From: DATBFX01 sp036558305
GTDB taxonomy: Bacteria; Chloroflexota; Chloroflexia; Thermomicrobiales; UBA6265
NCBI GenBank assembly: GCA_036558305.1
Contig: DATBFX010000391.1
Coordinates: forward strand, 1-10,188
Reading direction: 5' to 3'
Length of the DNA: 10,188 bases
Position numbers and translations under genes: made by a program. This document shows positions 5,576 to 10,188 of the stretch, in pieces. Within the stretch, counting starts at the first letter, position 1. Every line of letters begins with the position of its first letter. The notes under the pieces are model-generated. The model was not told the origin of the DNA. It searched no databases and saw only the letters and a list, made by a program, of their open reading frames with translations.

Positions 5576-7309
5576 GTGACCACCCTTGATCACGCTCAGC
5601 AGGGCGAACGTGACGGACGACCGACGGACCTCGGCGCCGAGGATGCGTTTTCACGCCGGAAGTTGTTGATACGAGCGACGGCCATCGGTGCCGGCGCCGC
5701 CGCGCTCGGTCGCCTCTCCGCGATCGGCGCATCGGCGGCGCCGGCCAACCGGTTGCGGCTGCTGAACGCGGCGTTCCAGAACGAGACGCTGGCCAAGGAG
5801 CAGGTGGTCCGGCTGCCGGAATCGGAACCGCTCAGCCTCGACCCCGGTATCACCCACGGCGCCAGGGGGCTGGAGGAGATCCAGAACCTGTTCGAAGGCC
5901 TCGTCTACCTCGACCAGCGCGACGGCAGCCTCCAGATGGGGCTCGCCGCAACGATGACCCCGAACGCCGACGATTCCGAATACACGTTCACGCTGCGAAA
6001 GGGGCTCGTCTGGTCGGACGGGACGCCGCTCGACGCGCACGACTTCGAGTGGAGCTGGAAACGTGCACTCGACCCGAGGTCCGAGTACGCTACCGCGCTC
6101 TACCCGCTCAAAGGTGCGGCCGCGATCATCCGAGGAGAGAAGGGACCCGACGCCCTCGGCGTGGTCGCCGTCGACGACACGACGCTCCGGGTGACACTCG
6201 AGGAACCGACGCCCTACTTCCCGCTCCTCGCCACGACCTGGACCTTCTCACCGGTCCCGAAGCACGTCATCGACAAGGAAGGCGATGGCTGGGTCGAAGC
6301 CGGCAAGATGGTCTCGAACGGGCCCTACCTGCTGACGTCGTGGGAGCACGACCAGAGCCTGGTGCTCGAACGGAACCCGACCTACTACGGTCAGCAGCCG
6401 GTCATCACCAGGGCCACCTACACGCTCTTCGCCGACGACACCTCGCAGGCGCTCGTGCCGTACGAGGACGACGAACTCGACCAGGCGCAGGTCTCGTTCG
6501 CCGACCTCGATCGCGTCAAGAACGACCCCACGCTGAGTGCACAGATGCACGTCTATCCGCGCTCGGCCACGCGCTTCCTCGTCTGCGACACGACGAACGC
6601 GCCGACGTCCGACGTCCGGTTCCGGCAGGCGCTCTCGCTGGCGATCGGCCGGGACACGCTGGCGAACGGCGTCCTCAAGGGGGCGTTCTCGCCGACGCAG
6701 ACGATGCTGCCGGCCGACATCCCCGGCCACAACCCGGCGGCCGCGCTCGGCGAGGACCTCGGCCGCGCCCGGCAACTCCTCGCCGACGCCGGCTTTCCCA
6801 CGGGCGCGCACCTGCCGAAGTTGACGCTCGTCTGCCACGCGGCCGATCTCGCGGAGAGGACGACGGCCCAGTATCTGCAAGCGGTCTGGAAGCAGAACCT
6901 GGGCCTCGAGGTCACGCTCGATCCGATGGAGGAAAAGGCATTCCAGGACTGGTTCGATTCCCGCAAGGACCAGCCGTTCAACCTGATGATCTACCAGTGG
7001 GGTTCCGATTGGGGCGACCCGGCCAACTGGCACAACCAGCTCTTCGACTCCCGGGCCGACTTCTACCACTCCCATTGGAAAGACGACGAGTTCGACCGGC
7101 TGGTGCGGGCAGCGGCGGTGATGCCGGACGCCACGGCGCGGATCGCGCAATACCGCCAGGCGGAGACGATCCTCGTTTCGGACGCGGCCCTGATTCCCCT
7201 CTACAATCTGGTCCGCATCTACGTCGTCAAACCTTTTATCCGGGGCGTCTACCACTACCCGGTTCTGAGCCGCACCTGGATCCGCTACATCTCCGTCGTG
7301 GCGTCGTGA
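5576..7309 (+). CDS. ABC transporter solute-binding protein, family 5 (peptide/nickel type), Tat-exported
   Basis: This 577-residue extracytoplasmic binding protein belongs to the OppA/DppA-like SBP_bac_5 family, which captures peptides or other solutes for an ABC importer. After a 25-residue leader comes a twin-arginine signal: SRRKLL at 26-31, then a hydrophobic Ala/Gly-rich stretch to about 51, with ASA (52-54) as the likely cleavage site. There is no lipobox cysteine, so it should be released or held by other means. Family landmarks are NLFEGLVY (104-111), LRKGLVWSDGTPLDAHDF (140-157), SNGPYLL (247-253), LERNPTYYG (264-272), DVRFRQALSLAIGRD (346-360) and a ligand-pocket region near WGSDWGDPANW (475-485). 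Length is normal. The GTG start has AGGAGGT 5 nt upstream. No permease or ATPase gene is adjacent, so its transporter must be encoded elsewhere; the ligand cannot be told from the sequence. The gene converges on the LuxR-family regulator gene. Confidence 0.93.
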   Translation: MTTLDHAQQGERDGRPTDLGAEDAFSRRKLLIRATAIGAGAAALGRLSAIGASAAPANRLRLLNAAFQNETLAKEQVVRLPESEPLSLDPGITHGARGLEEIQNLFEGLVYLDQRDGSLQMGLAATMTPNADDSEYTFTLRKGLVWSDGTPLDAHDFEWSWKRALDPRSEYATALYPLKGAAAIIRGEKGPDALGVVAVDDTTLRVTLEEPTPYFPLLATTWTFSPVPKHVIDKEGDGWVEAGKMVSNGPYLLTSWEHDQSLVLERNPTYYGQQPVITRATYTLFADDTSQALVPYEDDELDQAQVSFADLDRVKNDPTLSAQMHVYPRSATRFLVCDTTNAPTSDVRFRQALSLAIGRDTLANGVLKGAFSPTQTMLPADIPGHNPAAALGEDLGRARQLLADAGFPTGAHLPKLTLVCHAADLAERTTAQYLQAVWKQNLGLEVTLDPMEEKAFQDWFDSRKDQPFNLMIYQWGSDWGDPANWHNQLFDSRADFYHSHWKDDEFDRLVRAAAVMPDATARIAQYRQAETILVSDAALIPLYNLVRIYVVKPFIRGVYHYPVLSRTWIRYISVVAS

Positions 7310-7347
7310 GGCACGCGGCGCGTTGGATAGGAGCGGGCCCGGTGCCC

Positions 7348-10113
7348 TCAAATCAACCCGAGCTGGCGGGCGCGGTCCACGGCGTGCGTGCGGTTGGCCG
7401 CTTCGAGTTTGCGCAAGATGTTGTTCATGTGCTTCTTGACGGTCTTTTCGCTGATGAACAGGCGCTGACCGATCTCGCGGTTGGGCAGGCCGGCCCCGAC
7501 CAGCCGCAGCACCTCGATCTCGCGTTCGCTGAGCGCATCCGACGAGTCCGACGGGTCGGGCGCCTCCGGCGAGTCCGCCCCCTCGATCTCGGTCAGCAGG
7601 CGCTGCGCGTAGGCACGCTGTCCGTCGCGCGCCCCCTCGTGCCGCAAGAGGGGCGCCAGTGCCTGCCCCTCGTCGACGAAGAGTCGAACGTAGCCGTGCG
7701 GATTTCCCAATTCCAAGGCCTGGTGCAACAACCGCGAGGCGACGGCCGCGTCGCCGCCCGCCGCGTGCGCCATGGCCGCAAGCATCGAGAGTTCGACGAG
7801 GTCGCCGTCGCGACCGGCCGCCTCTGCCTGTTGGCGGATGATCTCGGTGATCTTCAGCGCGAGCTCGGACCGCCCTTCGCGGATCAGGAACCTGACGTAC
7901 GTCAGGTACTCCACCTGCCGCTCGTATGCGGGCAAGAGCGAGGACTCCAACACGCGGCTGTCGGCCCACCGGCGAGCGAGGGCGATCTGGTGCGACGCCA
8001 TCCAGAACCTGGCTTGCCAGGCGCCGACGTCTCTCGCCAGTTGGTCATTGCCCAATTGGGTCTCGAAGCCGCGGGCATGCTCGAGCTGATCGAACGCTTC
8101 CTCGACGTTCCCCCGCGCCCAGGCGATCCGCGCCAATCCGACCCTGATCCGGCCCCGCCATTGGAGGGCGCCCGTCAGCTCGGCCAGCTCGTCGCCTCGC
8201 CGAAAGTGCGCCTCGGCGTCGTCCAGCAGACCCCACTCGCGATGGATACCGCCGAGGTAGTACAGCGCGGCTTGCACCCAGATCTCGACCGGTGAATCGG
8301 CGGCGGCCTGGATCACCCGGCGGCACAAAACCGTCGCATCCAGCAACTTGCCGCGTTGCACCAATGTCCCCGCCGAATGGGCCATCTCGAACAGTTGGAA
8401 CCACGGTTGATCCGCTGCCAAGGAGAGGGAGCGGAGATCGGCAAACGCCTGGTCGGCTCTCGCCGGTTCGCCGTGGTAGAGATAGGCGATTGCCAGTGTT
8501 GCCAGCGCGAAGATCCGTTTGGTCGATCGATCGTCCGGCAAGAGGTCGAGCGCCCGGTGCGCGTAGTTGATCGCCCGCAGGTTGTCGTAACCGTAGAGGG
8601 AGCGGCACGCATCCCAGAGGAAGAGCGCGCCCTGACCCGGCCGGTCGTCGGCCCGGATCCAGGCCTCCTCGGCGAATCGGAGCGGTTTCGCCCCTTCGGA
8701 CCACTGGCCCAACCGGCCGAGCGCCCACGCCAGCCAGAACGCCAACTGCGGCGACCGTTCGAAGATCGTCGGCGGCAGGCCCTGCAGCCAATCTCGCAAC
8801 GTCGCGACGTGATCCCGCTCGAAAAGCGCGGCGCAGTGGTCTTCGAGCATCCGGATCGCGCGGTCCCAATCGTGGCCGGCGATCGCGTGGCGGATGGCGT
8901 CCTCGATGAGCCCAGCGCGTTCGAACCATTGGGAGGCTCGCCGGTGAAGTTCGTCGAGTTCCTCGCCCGTGACGGTCCGGACCAACCGATCGCGCAGCAC
9001 GTCGGCGAAGAGCTGGTGATAGCGGTGCCAGGCGCCGATACCGTCGAGCGCGATGACGAACAGGTTGTCCCGTTCGCACCGGCGAATCAGGTCGTCGCTG
9101 CCCTGCCCCCCGGTCACCGCGTCGCACAGATTGGCCGTGAACCGATCGAGGATGGAGGTGCGCAGGAGGAAGGATTGGATGTCGTCGGGTTGACGCTGAA
9201 GGACCTCCCCCCAGAGGTAGTGGTCGGCAAGACCGACGTCGCCGTCGCGACCTTCGACGGATCGCCGAATCTGCTCGCGCGCCTCGCCGCGCAGGGCGAC
9301 GCCGATCAACTGGAGCCCCGCCACCCACCCCTCGGTCCGCTCGTACAGCACCCCGATCTCGCTCGGGGTCAGGTCCAGGTCCAGAAAATCGTTATAGAAC
9401 CGCACCGCCTCTTCGCGCGTGAACTGGAGGTCCTGCTCGCGAATCTCGAGCAGTTCGCCGTTGGCGCGAAAGCGCGCCATCCGAAGCGGGAGTTCGGTCC
9501 GGCTGATCAGCACGATCCGCATCGCCGGCGGTGCGTGCTGGATCAGCAGATCCACCGCTCGTTGGATCTCCGGCGATTCGATGGCGCCGACGTCATCCAT
9601 CACGAGGACGAATGCCTGGGTGGTCGCCGAGAGATCGGCGATCAGCCGGTGGACGATCACGGTGGGGTGGAGCAGTCCCTTGGTCGCGAGGAGGGATTCC
9701 GTGCCGGCCACGAGGTCCGGGTCGACCGTGCGCAGAGCGGCGGCGATCAGACCGAAAAACGACCGCGGGTTGTCGTCATCGGCATCGAACGTGGCCCAGG
9801 TCCGCGGCATCCGCAGCTCGGCCAGCCACTGCGCGACCAAGGTCGACTTGCCAAACCCGGCCGGAGCGCAGATCGAGATCAACCGGCAACCGGGATCGCC
9901 GTCGAGTAAGGACAAGAGGTGCGGCCTGGCGACGAATTCGGCCCGGACACTGGGTGGATAGAGCTTGGTTGACACGACCGATCGGCTCGGCGTGGCGTTC
10001 GGGGAGGCTTGCGTCGCGTTGATCGGCGCCAGGGGGTTGGGGAGCGTCCGCGGGTGGAGCGACGGCGCCAGGGCTCCGCCCGGGCGGACGAGAATCGCTG
10101 AAGGATCGCCCAT
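7348..10113 (-). CDS. LuxR-family transcriptional regulator, large ATP-binding (LAL/MalT-like)
   Basis: This 921-residue STAND-type regulator is expected to bind ATP and an unknown inducer, oligomerise, and activate promoters, as MalT does with maltotriose. Domain order: a Pro/Ala-rich extension of about 48 residues; the typical STKLYPP entry at 48-54; P-loop APAGFGKST at 83-91; Walker B FVLVMDD at 168-174; a LISRTELPLRMAR segment at 202-214; a winged-helix-like YHQLFADVLR region at 365-374; a long helical repeat (TPR-like) region at about 390-850; and a C-terminal LuxR helix-turn-helix at about 858-921 (LSEREIEVLRL... ISEKTVKKHMNNILRKL). All key nucleotide-binding residues appear intact. The ATG start is supported by GGAGGTGA just upstream (10117-10124); a GTG at codon 47 lacks such a site. 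Target genes are unknown. The adjacent convergent solute-binding protein gene is a candidate only by proximity. Confidence 0.95.
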   Translation of the reverse strand: MGDPSAILVRPGGALAPSLHPRTLPNPLAPINATQASPNATPSRSVVSTKLYPPSVRAEFVARPHLLSLLDGDPGCRLISICAPAGFGKSTLVAQWLAELRMPRTWATFDADDDNPRSFFGLIAAALRTVDPDLVAGTESLLATKGLLHPTVIVHRLIADLSATTQAFVLVMDDVGAIESPEIQRAVDLLIQHAPPAMRIVLISRTELPLRMARFRANGELLEIREQDLQFTREEAVRFYNDFLDLDLTPSEIGVLYERTEGWVAGLQLIGVALRGEAREQIRRSVEGRDGDVGLADHYLWGEVLQRQPDDIQSFLLRTSILDRFTANLCDAVTGGQGSDDLIRRCERDNLFVIALDGIGAWHRYHQLFADVLRDRLVRTVTGEELDELHRRASQWFERAGLIEDAIRHAIAGHDWDRAIRMLEDHCAALFERDHVATLRDWLQGLPPTIFERSPQLAFWLAWALGRLGQWSEGAKPLRFAEEAWIRADDRPGQGALFLWDACRSLYGYDNLRAINYAHRALDLLPDDRSTKRIFALATLAIAYLYHGEPARADQAFADLRSLSLAADQPWFQLFEMAHSAGTLVQRGKLLDATVLCRRVIQAAADSPVEIWVQAALYYLGGIHREWGLLDDAEAHFRRGDELAELTGALQWRGRIRVGLARIAWARGNVEEAFDQLEHARGFETQLGNDQLARDVGAWQARFWMASHQIALARRWADSRVLESSLLPAYERQVEYLTYVRFLIREGRSELALKITEIIRQQAEAAGRDGDLVELSMLAAMAHAAGGDAAVASRLLHQALELGNPHGYVRLFVDEGQALAPLLRHEGARDGQRAYAQRLLTEIEGADSPEAPDPSDSSDALSEREIEVLRLVGAGLPNREIGQRLFISEKTVKKHMNNILRKLEAANRTHAVDRARQLGLI

Positions 10114-10188
10114 GGGTCACCTCCGGATCGAGTGGGCGCCGAAGAGCGTGCCTGCATCGCCCTGTACCAGACGATGAAGGGCGTCGGC
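10114..10188. other. Upstream edge of the LuxR-family regulator gene
   Basis: These 75 bp hold the regulator's Shine-Dalgarno sequence (GGAGGTGA on the minus strand, 10117-10124). No clear promoter is visible. On the minus strand, one frame is open from the window edge to a TGA at 10117-10119 (23 codons) that overlaps the Shine-Dalgarno sequence. It could be the tail of an upstream gene, but the other minus-strand frames are also open here, so it is not called. Confidence 0.4.

Noticed and set aside
5227..5583. 118-codon minus-strand open frame in the divergent intergenic region
   Set aside because: It would start inside the solute-binding protein gene, shows no recognisable domain, and no good ribosome binding site was seen for it.
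7310..7347. Possible terminator between the convergent genes (GGGC/GCCC at 7335-7347; GGCAC 7310-7314 with GTGCC 7342-7346)
   Set aside because: The stems are only 4-5 bp and no T-run follows on either strand, so an intrinsic terminator cannot be supported.
6049..8295. 748-codon plus-strand frame and the overlapping 573-codon minus-strand frame (6248-7969)
   Set aside because: Each runs through parts of two real, convergent genes in wrong frames and has shadow-like composition; the in-frame solute-binding protein and LuxR-family genes explain the region.
8356..9909. 517-codon plus-strand frame opposite the LuxR-family gene
   Set aside because: It is antisense to a fully supported gene with intact motifs, and its product resembles no known family.
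10117..10188. 23-codon minus-strand frame open to the right edge, ending in the regulator's Shine-Dalgarno sequence
   Set aside because: It is too short to judge, and the other minus-strand frames are also open there. Sequence beyond the window is needed to tell whether an upstream gene overlaps.

Overview
The window is GC-rich bacterial DNA, densely coding, with five recognisable genes and no sign of RNA genes, CRISPR arrays, insertion sequences or prophage. The protein set fits a soil or environmental GC-rich lineage: a MalT-like LuxR regulator, a Tat-exported family 5 solute-binding protein without a lipobox, a DUF2252 protein, a P2-type ATPase and a PPK2. Chloroflexota (Thermomicrobia-like) or Actinomycetota are plausible hosts. 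That placement is inference from gene content and composition; no marker gene is present.

Left half (1-5121), all on the minus strand. Transcription order is DUF2252 protein (3721-5121), a 114-bp gap, a 923-residue P-type cation ATPase (835-3606), a 37-bp gap, then a polyphosphate kinase 2 (PPK2) that runs off the left edge (1-797). The short ATPase-PPK2 gap, with a strong Shine-Dalgarno sequence inside it, suggests co-transcription. DUF2252 may belong to the same operon or to a separate unit. A possible theme is phosphate and energy chemistry: PPK2 makes nucleoside triphosphates from polyphosphate, the ATPase spends ATP on ion movement, and the DUF2252 protein carries kinase-like motifs. This link is a hypothesis.

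Middle (5122-5575) is a 454-bp divergent intergenic region. It holds a perfect 7-bp inverted repeat just upstream of an extended -10-like box facing the solute-binding protein gene. On the other strand, a small potential hairpin in the DUF2252 leader exposes tandem Shine-Dalgarno-like sequences with no start codon after them.

Right half. A plus-strand gene for a peptide/nickel-type ABC solute-binding protein (5576-7309) stands alone, with no permease or ATPase gene beside it. It converges, across 38 bp, on a minus-strand gene for a large ATP-dependent LuxR-family (LAL/MalT-like) regulator (7348-10113). The last 75 bp hold only its ribosome binding site and undecided sequence.

Most of the window is ordinary. 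The points most worth a second look are: (1) the ATPase keeps the whole P2 catalytic machinery but has replaced most of the side chains that bind Ca2+ in SERCA, including Thr for Glu in the M4 PEGLP motif; (2) the DUF2252 protein has kinase-like catalytic and nucleotide-loop motifs in reversed order; (3) the ATPase and PPK2 genes are adjacent, and the PPK2 has a lysine-rich N-terminus. Many long open frames opposite these genes are by-products of high GC and were left out.
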